From Metallosphaera hakonensis JCM 8857 = DSM 7519 (lineage in GTDB: Archaea > Thermoproteota > Thermoprotei_A > Sulfolobales > Sulfolobaceae): DNA of 64,000 bases. The DNA is taken from positions 558,001-622,000 of the forward strand of contig NZ_CP029287.2 of NCBI RefSeq assembly GCF_003201675.2. Direction: 5' to 3'. Below the pieces are notes generated by a model. It was not told where the DNA came from. It worked only from the letters and a program-made list of their open reading frames with translations, and searched no databases. Every line of letters starts with the position of its first letter. The stretch's first letter is position 1. This document shows positions 1 to 8,884 of the stretch, one piece after another. The position numbers and the translations under genes are program-made.

Positions 1-263
1 GGGACCAGGCCCATTATTTTATATGTATAGAAGTCCCGAAACAGATTCACTCTATCCTTGAAGTCATGATCTGGTGCAGTCTTCAATTCAATAATGAGTG
101 ACTCGAGAGCTTCATCAATGAAACTTTTCCAATCTCCGTTCCTAGGAAATAGACCTCTGTCAACCATTTGCCTCATGGTTTCTCTAAGTTCAGATTCGTG
201 TTTCTTACTCACTGGAAGTAATATTCTGCCTTTGTTGTCCTCGTCCCTCTTCCTCCTCGACAT
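1..263 (-). CDS. Hypothetical protein, 3' part cut by window edge
   Basis: An open frame on the minus strand runs from ATG (263) off the left edge, giving about 87 residues that begin MSRRKRDEDNKGRILLPV. The sequence is charged and probably soluble, with a helical stretch around DWKSFIDEALESLI. I do not recognise the family. An in-frame TTG two codons upstream (269) is an alternative start, and the frame stays open further upstream to a stop near 330, so the N terminus is uncertain. It follows a predicted 37-residue membrane protein on the same strand and may share its transcript. Confidence 0.5.
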   Translation of the reverse strand, partial: MSRRKRDEDNKGRILLPVSKKHESELRETMRQMVDRGLFPRNGDWKSFIDEALESLIIELKTAPDHDFKDRVNLFRDFYTYKIMGLV

Positions 264-306
264 CTCCAATACCTTTTGACCGACAGTGATATAGATTTTT
301 TCGTGA

Positions 307-420
307 TCATCTGTTCTTATTTTCTTCTGACATCAAATACTCTCTCACACTGTCTTGAAATAAGTAGACCTCGATCCCCAATAGACCTATTACAGCCATG
401 ATTGTTATCCAAGGTTCCAT
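307..420 (-). CDS. Small predicted membrane protein (37 aa)
   Basis: A short minus-strand ORF encodes 37 residues starting MEPWITIMAVIGLLGIEVY: one hydrophobic helix, then a charged tail ending EENKNR. A TTTAAAT box lies about 29 to 23 bases before the ATG, the correct spacing for a leaderless transcript in Sulfolobales. The evidence is therefore promoter spacing plus a credible transmembrane profile; no family is recognised. It lies between tatC and the partial edge gene, all on the minus strand. It could be a chance ORF. Confidence 0.4.
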   Translation of the reverse strand: MEPWITIMAVIGLLGIEVYLFQDSVREYLMSEENKNR

Positions 421-514
421 AAATAGTACTTCCTTGAGATGAATTTAAACAGTTTGACTTCAAAAATATACAGAGGAGCAAAAATCTAGGGCCAAATTAG
501 TTTTATGTATACAC

Positions 515-1339
515 CTATATACTATTCTTTCTCCTTCTCTCCGCCAGATAAGACGCCACAACTCCCACGAAATATAACGTGGAGAGAGTAACACCAATAG
601 TAGTCTCAATTACCCCTCCGGTAGTTCCAGGGGAAATGAACCACGCAATTATGAACGCTGCTAGAACTCCGTATCTCCAATTTTTTCTCCAACTTTGAGC
701 TTTTACAACTCCGGCCATGGTTAACATGCTCATAACAAGCGGGTACTCGAATGCGACTCCCACAGTCAACATCAATGACATTACGGTATTGATAAATGCT
801 CTAAGGCTCAAGGTAGGTTCTACACCAAGTGTAGTGGTGTATATTAACACGAACTTCATCATCACAGGTATAATTACGAAGTAGGCGAAGCTCGAACCGG
901 CAGCAAAAAGGACAAACGCTGGTAGAACTACCATTCTAGCCATTCTCTTCTCATGCTCGTATAGACCTGGCGAGACGAAGCCCCAGATCTCGTGTATTAT
1001 TACTGGAAGTGCAATGAATAGGGAAAGAAAGAAAGACACGTAGGCTGCTGAGAACAAAGTATCAAAGGGGTTAAGGTTCAGAAGCTTCATCTGAGGTGGA
1101 AGCTCCGTATGTATAAAGAGCTCAATAAAATGGGAGGAAATGCTGTTGAATAGATTTGGATATAGAATAGGAAAATTGAAACCATCGAAGGAAACTTCTG
1201 TTATTCCAAAAAAGAAGAAGATAACGAATGCAACTACCAATGAAATTAGGGCCCTTCTAGCCCTGTAAATTAGTTCGTTAAGATGTTCGAGAAGTGGCCT
1301 CTCTTGAGACTTAGGTAGCTCATTAGTTTTTTCCGTCAC
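515..1339 (-). CDS. tatC: Twin-arginine translocase subunit TatC
   Basis: TatC is the multi-spanning membrane receptor that binds twin-arginine signal peptides and, with TatA, exports folded cofactor-containing proteins. The 274-residue protein has the expected length and about six membrane helices. The N-terminal HLNEL motif (about residues 19-23) and the conserved periplasmic-loop block WGFVSPGLYEHEKR (about 119-132) are both present. It is the last gene of a tatA-tatA-tatC operon. Its start overlaps the end of the second tatA gene by 17 bp, so translation is probably coupled. In an acidophile the likely cargo is extracytoplasmic redox protein. Confidence 0.95.
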   Translation of the reverse strand: MTEKTNELPKSQERPLLEHLNELIYRARRALISLVVAFVIFFFFGITEVSFDGFNFPILYPNLFNSISSHFIELFIHTELPPQMKLLNLNPFDTLFSAAYVSFFLSLFIALPVIIHEIWGFVSPGLYEHEKRMARMVVLPAFVLFAAGSSFAYFVIIPVMMKFVLIYTTTLGVEPTLSLRAFINTVMSLMLTVGVAFEYPLVMSMLTMAGVVKAQSWRKNWRYGVLAAFIIAWFISPGTTGGVIETTIGVTLSTLYFVGVVASYLAERRRKNSI

Positions 1340-1697
1340 CCTTCTTCAACCTCTCCAGTTCAGCCTGGAGCCTCCTAATCTCGTTCTCGAGTTGTTGGAT
1401 CTTAGGATCCACAGGTTGGTAGTTCACCTTAGATACGGACTTGACCATGGGACGAATCTCGGAATCAAAGGAGAGGGATCCCTTAATGTCTTGCGTCACC
1501 TCCCCAGTATCTGATAACTCACGCATGAGTTCGTTCTTAAAATCGTTTTGCCTTTTCCTCAACTCAGATAACGTACGGCCCAGGTTTCTCATGGTTCCAG
1601 AAAGATTCTTCTCCCCACCTAGTAGTAGAATAGCAACTATAATCATAATTAATGCATCACTTAAACTACCTATCATACCTGGGCCACCCTTTTTCAA
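1323..1697 (-). CDS. TatA/TatB-family translocase protein (second copy)
   Basis: This 124-residue protein has the TatA layout: a short N-terminal membrane helix (about residues 9-27), a GGEKNLSGTMRNLG hinge and amphipathic helix, then a charged, coiled-coil-prone tail ending in Lys/Asp. It begins 7 bp after the first tatA gene and overlaps tatC, so the three form one operon. The longer tail and the order tatA-tatA-tatC suggest a TatB-like division of labour, but that is inference. The first M (1697) or a downstream M at residue 8 (MIGSLSD) could be the start; the second fits the family better. Confidence 0.85.
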   Translation of the reverse strand: MKKGGPGMIGSLSDALIMIIVAILLLGGEKNLSGTMRNLGRTLSELRKRQNDFKNELMRELSDTGEVTQDIKGSLSFDSEIRPMVKSVSKVNYQPVDPKIQQLENEIRRLQAELERLKKGDGKN

Positions 1698-1704
1698 AAA
1701 AATT

Positions 1705-2001
1705 TCACTTTGAGGATTGTTGCTTCTTTAACTGATCGAGCTGATTCTGTAGATCCCTTATTTGTTTCTCTAGATCCTCTTGAGATACGCTTTTCTGCTG
1801 AACCTGAGGCTGAACTGAGGGAGACGTCTGCTGAGATTGCATCTGATTCAGTTCCATTTCAGTCTCCATTCTTCCTTTCTTAAACTCTCCAACCGCTCTC
1901 CCCATGGATCTAAAAAGTTCGGGAATCTTACTACTTCCAACGAACAACACTAACGCCACTATAATTATGATCGCTATATCGGATGGATTTATTGCGACCA
2001 T
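1705..2001 (-). CDS. tatA: Sec-independent translocase protein TatA
   Basis: A 98-residue protein with an N-terminal transmembrane helix (about residues 8-22), the family hinge FVGSSKIPELFRSMGRAVGE and an amphipathic helix, followed by a Gln-rich, coiled-coil tail. This is a canonical TatA, the pore-forming component of the Tat pathway. It is the first gene of the tatA-tatA-tatC operon; the 299 bp upstream carry no gene and must hold the promoter. A TTTAAG box lies only about 17 bases before the ATG, so the exact transcription start is unclear. Confidence 0.9.
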   Translation of the reverse strand: MVAINPSDIAIIIIVALVLFVGSSKIPELFRSMGRAVGEFKKGRMETEMELNQMQSQQTSPSVQPQVQQKSVSQEDLEKQIRDLQNQLDQLKKQQSSK

Positions 2002-2300
2002 ATTAATACACTCTTAAATTAGTAAGAGTGAAAACGAGTTAAAAAAGATTGCTTTATTATTCCTTAATTTTTATTAGACTTGTTAATTCAAACCCCGTTT
2101 GATTAAGCGATCCACTTAATGTAAGCTCTTGAGGATTCAGAGCTCGGCAGTTAGATATTGTACTTCCTGAGACTTTGAAGGGCAACGTAACCTTTTGTGA
2201 TACATCGAGCGACTTTGGATTCCGTGTTGAGCTTTAGACTATGACTAAGTATATTTTCGTTTTGGAATATGGGTTGTTTACACAACTAGAAATCAAGGAT

Positions 2301-2885
2301 TTAATCCCTTGAGATTCTTTCTAAGTATTCCTTGGCCAACTTCAGGGATATGTCCTCTTGGAGGGGCTTTAGGTCGAAGTATAACCCTAAGGCTAAAGAT
2401 ATCGCCCTAAAAGCCGAATCTAGACTCTCTGATCTGAAACTATCCAGTTTACAGGAAACCTCAATACCATCATCTACCTCAACGAACTCCAATCCTGCAG
2501 GGTTAAGAACACCGTTCACCAGATCCCTACCTATGAAGTCTTGAAGTCTCAAGTCCCATGAAGTTATTAGTCCTTCCCTCACCCTGAAGGTAACGAAGTC
2601 CTTCCAGTCCATTGGCTTCATCAAAGCCTCCCTCAATCTATCAATTGAGTTAAGCCTTTCGCTTAAGGATAACAATAGCTCTCTGGGTATCCTATCAATA
2701 GGGTAGAGAAGAACAGCGTAAGTGTCAAACTCTCTGGCTAGATATTCTCCTTCCTTTCCAATTAGTTTGATCCAAGCCTCCTCGCTCTGGACTCTATACC
2801 TAGATGTCGTTTCTCTAAATGAGAACGGATTAAGATGGAGTTCCAATCTGACGTAGTCAGCGGTGGTCCGGTCATCACGGTTCAT
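2301..2885 (-). CDS. Hypothetical protein (194 aa)
   Basis: A 194-residue soluble protein of unrecognised family. It is rich in charged residues, lacks signal peptide or membrane segments, and contains a Tyr/Phe-rich middle (EFDTYAVLLYPIDRIP) and a helical C terminus (DISLKLAKEYLERISRD). Codon use resembles its neighbours. It precedes the tat operon on the same strand but is separated by about 300 bp, so no shared transcript is claimed. Confidence 0.7.
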   Translation of the reverse strand: MNRDDRTTADYVRLELHLNPFSFRETTSRYRVQSEEAWIKLIGKEGEYLAREFDTYAVLLYPIDRIPRELLLSLSERLNSIDRLREALMKPMDWKDFVTFRVREGLITSWDLRLQDFIGRDLVNGVLNPAGLEFVEVDDGIEVSCKLDSFRSESLDSAFRAISLALGLYFDLKPLQEDISLKLAKEYLERISRD

Positions 2886-2956
2886 GAAGTGCTCGACCTC
2901 ATCATCGCCTAATTAGTTAATTGCCAGGAATTTATCAGTTTAGTCCTCATGTCATC

Positions 2957-3307
2957 CTATCCGTCACGGGGTAGAACTTCATCATCGACAGGACATTTTC
3001 CCACTGTCATAAAAAACTTCTTTCTAATCATGCTACACATTTCGCACACGTGATGATAGGACGCGTTTCCGTCTCTCGCCATTCTGGAAAGGATCTTAAT
3101 GTCCTCCATGAGGTCGACGTCCTTCTTGATTAACTCCACAAGGCTACTATTAGGCTTGGCCTTGTATTTAGAAATTGTTGTAGTAGATATCCCTAGAATA
3201 CTGGCCACTTTTGAGTAAGGGACGCCCAGGGATAACATCTCCTCCGCTACAATCGCCCTTATGGCCGGAACTACAACTTGAGATCCTACCTCACACGCTA
3301 ATTTCAT
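2957..3307 (-). CDS. Predicted HTH transcriptional regulator
   Basis: The 116-residue protein has a helix-turn-helix of the type found in small archaeal predicted regulators: MLSLGVPYSKVASILGIS followed by TTTISKYK (about residues 24-49). The C-terminal part carries cysteines in CEMC (about 87-90) and a later CPVDD, which could bind a metal or respond to redox state (inference). It stands 70 bp upstream of the 194-aa hypothetical gene on the same strand. Its targets cannot be read from the sequence. Confidence 0.7.
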   Translation of the reverse strand: MKLACEVGSQVVVPAIRAIVAEEMLSLGVPYSKVASILGISTTTISKYKAKPNSSLVELIKKDVDLMEDIKILSRMARDGNASYHHVCEMCSMIRKKFFMTVGKCPVDDEVLPRDG

Positions 3308-3380
3308 AACTGGATGTCTAAACTGTATAAACTATAAAAATCTCCCTATCCTCACTTATACTAATTCTTGTAAAACCCCG

Positions 3381-4409
3381 TTAAAGGGAGTAGTTCCTTC
3401 CCCTCCAGATCACTTCCCGTTTCCTCCAATCCAGGATCAATTTGATCCAGCCAAAGTATAGCCCTACCAGGGACATGATCGATGGGATATATGAATGTTT
3501 CCCCAAATTCCTTGATCTCAAAAGGTTCTTCACAACCCAAAGGAGAAGCGGTGTCAAGAAGATCCAATTTAGGGAGAGGAGGAAGGCAATTAGGAAAAGA
3601 ACCATGAAGAAGCCAATGACTAGGAAGGCCTTGGCACCTCTATTCGAGTACTTGATTACGGTTACAACTTGTCTGGTTGACCATCTCCATAGATCCCTTT
3701 CGTCATACACGTTAAGGGGTATTACTGATGGGTTGAAAGCGATTCTACCTCCTCTCCTCCTTACTATCCTAGTCAACGTACAGTCATCACACAACTCCGA
3801 GGACAGTTCCCGGATGACTTCTTCATCAAAGAACTCTCTCTTGAAAGACATTGATCCTCCCCACAGGAAAGTTCCTCCAGAGGCTTGGGATTCGAAACCT
3901 AGAGTCCAGAAACCTGCCCTAATCAAGTTGCTTAGAGAAAACCTGAGGGGGGAAGGCCAGGGGAAAGTGGTAACCGCAGTGTATTTGTCTAGATTGCCTA
4001 CCATTTCCCTTAGCCAAGTATTGGGATATGTAGTATCGGAATCCGCGAACACTACGACCTCATTAACGGATTCCTTGAGACCCGTGATCTGTGCCCTGAT
4101 TTTACCGCTACATGAACATTGATGACTAGTTATCACGACCTTGACACCCAGTCCTTTAAGACGCTCTGCCAACCAAGGTTGATCAGGATCAACTACATAT
4201 ATTACCTCATAAGGACAGGGATAGTCTTGATTCTTTAGGGACTTAACGTTGTTTTCCAGACCTGGGTCCTCTCCTCTTATGGGAACTATAATTGATACCG
4301 GCTTGCAATATGTTCCACGATACTTGAATAGAGAGTCCTCCCTCCAAATTTGCAACAGAATAAGGATATCGGCTAAGACAGAAAGGACTGCCAAGATTTC
4401 CAGTATCAT
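3381..4409 (-). CDS. Family 2 glycosyltransferase, membrane-anchored
   Basis: A 342-residue processive-type GT2 enzyme. There is an N-terminal membrane helix (about residues 1-21), a Rossmann-like GT-A domain starting CKPVSIIVPIRGEDPG (about 35-50), the nucleotide-sugar DxD motif as ADSD (about 122-125), a DDCTLTRIVRRRGGR block for the catalytic Asp, and RWSTRQ resembling the (Q/R)xxRW motif. C-terminal membrane helices follow. The architecture resembles ceramide-glucosyltransferase/HpnI-like enzymes, so a lipid-linked or surface glycan acceptor is likely; the actual sugar cannot be named. Confidence 0.85.
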   Translation of the reverse strand: MILEILAVLSVLADILILLQIWREDSLFKYRGTYCKPVSIIVPIRGEDPGLENNVKSLKNQDYPCPYEVIYVVDPDQPWLAERLKGLGVKVVITSHQCSCSGKIRAQITGLKESVNEVVVFADSDTTYPNTWLREMVGNLDKYTAVTTFPWPSPLRFSLSNLIRAGFWTLGFESQASGGTFLWGGSMSFKREFFDEEVIRELSSELCDDCTLTRIVRRRGGRIAFNPSVIPLNVYDERDLWRWSTRQVVTVIKYSNRGAKAFLVIGFFMVLFLIAFLLSLNWIFLTPLLLWVVKNLLRSRNLGKHSYIPSIMSLVGLYFGWIKLILDWRKREVIWRGRNYSL

Positions 4410-4620
4410 CTCCCATAAGATGAACCAGAAGGAAAAATGAATATCGCTATAAGACCCCTTTAGATAACAGGTCTCCTATTATTAAGGAGATCTCGGCCTT
4501 ATTTTCGTATCGTTTACATGCCTTATGTCTCTTCTCCAACCAAGTTATAGGATGGAGTGTCGTTATAACTGGGCCCTCAATGAGTGCCTCTATCTTCTCA
4601 TGGGGATTTTCATTCTAAAT

Positions 4621-4644
4621 GTTTTTAGATTTGTCTCTAAAAAC
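4621..4644 (-). terminator. Perfect 9-bp inverted repeat, putative 3' hairpin
   Basis: GTTTTTAGA at 4621-4629 is matched exactly by TCTAAAAAC at 4636-4644 across a 6-base loop. On the minus strand it lies 11 bases beyond the stop codon of the membrane protein gene ending at 4656, where a terminator or 3'-end stabilising hairpin would be expected. Archaeal termination mostly uses oligo-T runs, so the role is only suggested by position. Confidence 0.4.
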
Positions 4645-4655
4645 GAAGTACTGCG

Positions 4656-5231
4656 TTATAAAATAGCTAAGTGGGCCATGATGAAAATTAGAATTAATTG
4701 AAGCAGGCCCTGTATTCCAGAGAGTCTAAAATTTATCATCATCAACCTAGAAATTTTCCTATAGTCTGGTTTATCTCTATTTAGCTCAAGTAATACTCTC
4801 ACGTTATTTGGTAAGAATATGCCAAATCCTTGAATTGTTAATATAAATATTATTATTCCAGAGGATATTATCAGCGGAGAAGTTAAGCTAAACAATCCAA
4901 GTTCCTTGGATAGAAAATATCCGCTTGTTACAGCTACCGAAGCAATACTGGGCATAAGGAAGAGCATAGTGGGAGTTAAGCTTCTTGCGACGTCTGCCCT
5001 CTCCTTGGGATCTAGGGATCTCAATACGAAGGTTAACACGAATCCCATATAGATATCGATGCCAGTCCACAATAAGCCAGACATTACATGAACATAGTCC
5101 AGCAGAATAATATTGTTCAACAGACACGCTATCAGGAATCCTACAATGGGCACAGCCAAGGCTAAAGATCCCCTAAGAGTAATCCACTTTACTTTCATCG
5201 CTTGATTTTCCTGATTAATTTCTTTTTTCAT
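4656..5231 (-). CDS. Integral membrane protein, possible DUF2269/CopD-like
   Basis: A 191-residue protein with about four to five hydrophobic helices. The second contains DYVHVMSGLLWTGIDIYMG (about residues 45-63), a His/Trp pattern resembling membrane families such as DUF2269 and CopD, where the His may bind heme or metal. That assignment is by resemblance only. Two starts are possible (M1 and M12, MKVKWITL). It is followed by a strong inverted repeat and is probably monocistronic. Confidence 0.55.
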   Translation of the reverse strand: MKKEINQENQAMKVKWITLRGSLALAVPIVGFLIACLLNNIILLDYVHVMSGLLWTGIDIYMGFVLTFVLRSLDPKERADVARSLTPTMLFLMPSIASVAVTSGYFLSKELGLFSLTSPLIISSGIIIFILTIQGFGIFLPNNVRVLLELNRDKPDYRKISRLMMINFRLSGIQGLLQLILIFIMAHLAIL

Positions 5232-5544
5232 GTATATTAGTATACTTTAACTTCTATTTAAACTAATTTTGTACAATAGTCCGTGATCTCTGATCAATTC
5301 TTTATCTAGAGATAAGGATAGTCATGTTTCGGAAATACCGTCGTACTCACCTTTAAGATCTTTTATAATTTAATTTTGCACTGAGGGCACAACCGTTAAT
5401 ACAATTTGTCTTAACATTAATAACATTATTATCTCCGTTCTCTCGACCTTTGGCCAAGAACCTATCGGAAACACTAGCGTTCTGAATCTTAATTAATGCG
5501 GGTTTGAATTTACCGCTGAGGGTTGAGTGATACCAAAGGCGCTT
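5232..5544. other. Intergenic region, no gene seen
   Basis: AT-rich 313-bp gap between two minus-strand genes. It contains TATA-like stretches (for example near 5364-5376 and 5255-5265) that could serve the 191-aa membrane protein, but I see no RNA gene, repeat or ORF with coding character. Confidence 0.5.
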
Positions 5545-6198
5545 TCACGGAGAAACGAAAGCCGACATGTAATTCTTGATCTCCTGAAAGGACTCAGAAG
5601 CTGGTTTGAAGGTACCCAATATCTTAGTGAAGTCAGATATATTCGAGTCCCAGCTTACCAGATCCAGAGTTGAGTAAATTTCTCCCCTCCCACTCTCTAG
5701 CCAATGCACTGTTCGAAGTCCGCTCTTCTCGAAAAGAAGGGTTAACTTGAATCTCCTCTCGCTCTGAAATCCTGGTCTGTCCTTGAGGAACTCCCTTCCA
5801 AGATCATACTCCACCTGAACAGTGGAGAAGTCTAGATACCTCCTTTCGTCCAGGTAGAGTCTAGCCACGTCCTCCACGGAGGTTATTGCTATCTTGACTG
5901 GGATCCCGCTAACATTGGAGAGAGACGATAGGTCCTCAACAACGTTGGGTATGAATTCCGCAATTTCCTCTTTAATCCTAGCCGCCGCCTCTTCCCCTTT
6001 TAGCACTGAGAGTCCATGAAAGTCAAAGAGCCTCTCGTTCTCATAACTAACTCTCCTCTCACTGCTTGTGAACCTGACGTTAAACTTCTCTGAAATCTTT
6101 TGAATTTCCAATATCTTGCCTCTACAATTACACTGCAAAATTAGATTGCCAGGAGATGCCAATAGCTTGAAGCTCATTTCCTTGATCCATTGGCTCAT
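5545..6198 (-). CDS. Hypothetical protein (217 aa)
   Basis: A 217-residue protein of unknown family, predicted soluble, with alternating beta-rich segments (for example GLRTVHWLESGRGEIYSTLD) and two N-terminal cysteines (CNCRG, about residues 23-27). It ends a likely operon: the upstream SDR gene stops 4 bp before it, and the YyaL-like gene lies 6 bp before that. Co-transcription with a thioredoxin-fold protein and an oxidoreductase is the only functional hint. Confidence 0.7.
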   Translation of the reverse strand: MSQWIKEMSFKLLASPGNLILQCNCRGKILEIQKISEKFNVRFTSSERRVSYENERLFDFHGLSVLKGEEAAARIKEEIAEFIPNVVEDLSSLSNVSGIPVKIAITSVEDVARLYLDERRYLDFSTVQVEYDLGREFLKDRPGFQSERRFKLTLLFEKSGLRTVHWLESGRGEIYSTLDLVSWDSNISDFTKILGTFKPASESFQEIKNYMSAFVSP

Positions 6199-6202
6199 TT
6201 AG

Positions 6203-6925
6203 TTAACCCCATTTCAGCCTCGTTCCTCCATCAACAGGGATTACCACTCCGTTAACCCACTCGGCTTCACTGCTCATAAGCCATCCCGCAACTAGGGCGA
6301 AGTCCTCGGGGGGAGCCTTCTCGTCCCCAAGCTTCCTCAAACTTCTCCAGTCTCGCTCCGGGACGAAGTCCCCGTCGATCCAACTAGGAGCTATTCCGAC
6401 CACCCTGATACCTCTATCCAGCAATTCTGCACCCAGGATCTCCACTGCCTTAGCTAGACCGGCCTTTGCTGAAGCGTAAGACAACTGAGTGGGAGATGCC
6501 CTATCTATTCCCCTCAGAGCTGAGACAAGTAATATGGCACTCCCCTTATTTAGCATCTCTAGGAAGGATGAGATAGATAGAAGTGGATATTTGAGATGAT
6601 TATTTATCATTGAATCGAGTCCCTTCAAATCCTCAACCGTATCTTCCTCGTATCCACCGATCAACACTGCTAAACCGTCCAGGGACTTGACGTGGGACTT
6701 AACTCTTCTCTTGATGTCCTCCAATGACTCCCTTGAACTTACCTCTCCTGGAACGCTGATGACGTTACCATATTTCCTTAGGTTTGCCTCTATTTCACTC
6801 AGTTTATCCTGATTTCTTGAGGAGATCAAGACGGTGGCACCGCCCTTGACTAGGAAGTAAGCCAGGGCGTAACCCAATCCCTTACTTACCCCCAAAATGA
6901 GGAAAGTTTTTCCCTTAAAATCCAT
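6203..6925 (-). CDS. Short-chain dehydrogenase/reductase (SDR)
   Basis: A 240-residue classical SDR. The Rossmann dinucleotide motif is GVSKGLG (residues 12-18), and the catalytic residues are Ser135 (LLVSALRG), Tyr150 and Lys154 (SYASAKAG). The C terminus has VNGVVIPVDGG, the usual SDR ending. Arg37 after the second strand (SSRNQ) suggests NADP(H) preference. The substrate cannot be predicted. It lies in a tight minus-strand operon between the YyaL-like gene and a 217-aa unknown. Confidence 0.9.
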   Translation of the reverse strand: MDFKGKTFLILGVSKGLGYALAYFLVKGGATVLISSRNQDKLSEIEANLRKYGNVISVPGEVSSRESLEDIKRRVKSHVKSLDGLAVLIGGYEEDTVEDLKGLDSMINNHLKYPLLSISSFLEMLNKGSAILLVSALRGIDRASPTQLSYASAKAGLAKAVEILGAELLDRGIRVVGIAPSWIDGDFVPERDWRSLRKLGDEKAPPEDFALVAGWLMSSEAEWVNGVVIPVDGGTRLKWG

Positions 6926-6931
6926 GGTAAC

Positions 6932-8884
6932 TCATTTGTTAACCTTGGATTTAAGTAGTAGTTTAATCTTCTCAACGTCCTTTACGGGCAGGCTACAGGT
7001 GTTACCAACGCATACGAATGCTCTACTTCCCTCTCCCTGGTTTATCATTGACCTCACTAAGGGAACAACTAGATCGCGATTTCCCTCCTTAACCCTCTCT
7101 ACAACTATGAAGGGGTGGAAAGTTAAGAGAGCCTCCCTATGTAGGACCTCTGCTATGGCGTCTCCCGAATCCACAACTACCACATGTGCCAACCCCTTTA
7201 AGATCGAGCCTGCGCTTAACACTGCCCCAGCGTAGAAGGATGGACCTTGAATGAAATCCCCTAGGATTGACGATATAACCTGTTCTGGGACCTTAAATTC
7301 ATCGTGGATAAGGGAGAGAGACAATATACCTCGAAGAGCCAGGGAATTGGGAGATTCGTTCGGGGTGTCCATGTTGGGAATGTCAGAGGAACCCTTCCTT
7401 CCAACGAAGCCAGAGGAAGTCATGAACTCCATCAAGGCCTTACCCAATTCCACGGATAGGTCTCTGAACTTCAGATCCCCTGTTACCTCATATCCCCTCA
7501 GGGAAAGGAGTAACGCGGACGCGTAGTCCTCTAGAAGTCCCTCCCCTCCTCCCTTAAGTCTCCTGGTCACATTCTTGGATATCATGGAGAGAACCTTCAA
7601 TCCGTTTTCCTTTCCTTTTCCGATCAAAACTGAGAAGAGGAGTAGGGAATCCGCAACCCTACAGTTGGGATAAGTGTACAGGTTGTCGTCCCTATACGGT
7701 TTTCTTCTGGTTGAGTCCCTGTACGTTCTTAGCCTCTCCCTCATCTCCCTTAACTCCTTGAGGAGAGACTTGACGTCCTTTCCGAGCTCCCTGGTAATAT
7801 CCGCTATTTCAGCCTTAACTCTGACTACACCGCCCTCCAGCGCCCCTTCCCCAACCAATGTAAAGGTCCTCTGGGCCAGTTCCCTGTTCCCTGATTGACT
7901 CAGAAATTCATCCCAGTCCCAGGTGTAATATCCTCCCTCTTTTCCATCTACGTCGGCGTCCATTGATGAGGCGAATCCCTCACCGGTCCACATGTCTCTC
8001 AATATGTATTCAACAGTCAAGTCAAGCGCTTCCAGGATCTGAGGATCAGCGCTGGCCAAATAATTCGTAAAGTAGTCTTCCAAGAGCTCAGCGTTATCCA
8101 CTAGAAGCTTCTCGAAGTGAGGTATGTTCCATTCACGATCCACTGCGTATCTGTGGAAACCTCCCCCGATCTGATCGAATATCCCTCCTTGGAACATCTT
8201 TCTGAGAGTGAACGTTGATAACCTTACACCGACTTGGTCTCCAGTCCAGAAGGAATAGGAGGCCATGAGCCTGTCAACCATGGGATGTGGGAACTTCATC
8301 CCAGTCCCAAGACCCCCTTGTTCTATATCAAATGAGGACACGATTGACGAAAATGTAGTCTCCACGACATCAAACGTTAACAGAGAAGACGATGAAGGTG
8401 AGTAGTCGGTTAGGGATATAGAGGATTTCTTAAGACCGTCTCTATCTTGACTCCATATTCTCACGATCTCCTTGAGTAATCTTTTCATTCCCACTCTACC
8501 GTAGGAATCCTCTGGAGGGAAGAAAGTACCACCGAAGAAAACTTCTCCTTCAGGAGTCATGAACACTGTCAATGGCCATCCAGACTCTCCAGTTAAGCTT
8601 GTAACAGCCCTCTGCAATTTCCTATCGAGGTCTGGCATCTCGTCTCGGTCAACCTTGATCGCAACGAAGTGCTGATTCACGATCTCAGCTATGTCCTCCC
8701 TAGAGTAAGTTTCTTCATCCATTACATGACACCAATGACACCAGACAGCCCCTACGTCAACGAGAATGGGTTTATTCTCCTGCTTGGCCCTCTGAAAAGC
8801 CTCGTCAGACCAAGGATACCAATCTATTTTCTGGTTAGCAGATTCGCGCAAAAAAGCGCTTGAACTATTGGCGAGTCTATTCAT
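6932..8884 (-). CDS. YyaL/DUF255-type thioredoxin-fold protein
   Basis: From the ATG at 8884 the product is 650 residues, matching the family (thioredoxin-like DUF255 domain followed by an (alpha/alpha)6 barrel related to six-hairpin glycosidases). The N terminus carries the conserved WCHWCHVMDEETY with Cys49 and Cys52. The frame is open 77 codons further upstream (to 9115), but that extension is unlike the family. A TTTTAAA box sits about 28 bases before the 8884 ATG, so leaderless transcription from 8884 is favoured. Family biochemistry is poorly known; a redox or glycan-related role is inference. It heads an operon with the SDR and the 217-aa protein. Confidence 0.9.
   Translation of the reverse strand: MNRLANSSSAFLRESANQKIDWYPWSDEAFQRAKQENKPILVDVGAVWCHWCHVMDEETYSREDIAEIVNQHFVAIKVDRDEMPDLDRKLQRAVTSLTGESGWPLTVFMTPEGEVFFGGTFFPPEDSYGRVGMKRLLKEIVRIWSQDRDGLKKSSISLTDYSPSSSSLLTFDVVETTFSSIVSSFDIEQGGLGTGMKFPHPMVDRLMASYSFWTGDQVGVRLSTFTLRKMFQGGIFDQIGGGFHRYAVDREWNIPHFEKLLVDNAELLEDYFTNYLASADPQILEALDLTVEYILRDMWTGEGFASSMDADVDGKEGGYYTWDWDEFLSQSGNRELAQRTFTLVGEGALEGGVVRVKAEIADITRELGKDVKSLLKELREMRERLRTYRDSTRRKPYRDDNLYTYPNCRVADSLLLFSVLIGKGKENGLKVLSMISKNVTRRLKGGGEGLLEDYASALLLSLRGYEVTGDLKFRDLSVELGKALMEFMTSSGFVGRKGSSDIPNMDTPNESPNSLALRGILSLSLIHDEFKVPEQVISSILGDFIQGPSFYAGAVLSAGSILKGLAHVVVVDSGDAIAEVLHREALLTFHPFIVVERVKEGNRDLVVPLVRSMINQGEGSRAFVCVGNTCSLPVKDVEKIKLLLKSKVNK

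Noticed and set aside
3361-3567. 68-aa ORF on the minus strand
   Set aside because: It is a shadow of the glycosyltransferase C-terminal part in another frame and lacks its own promoter.
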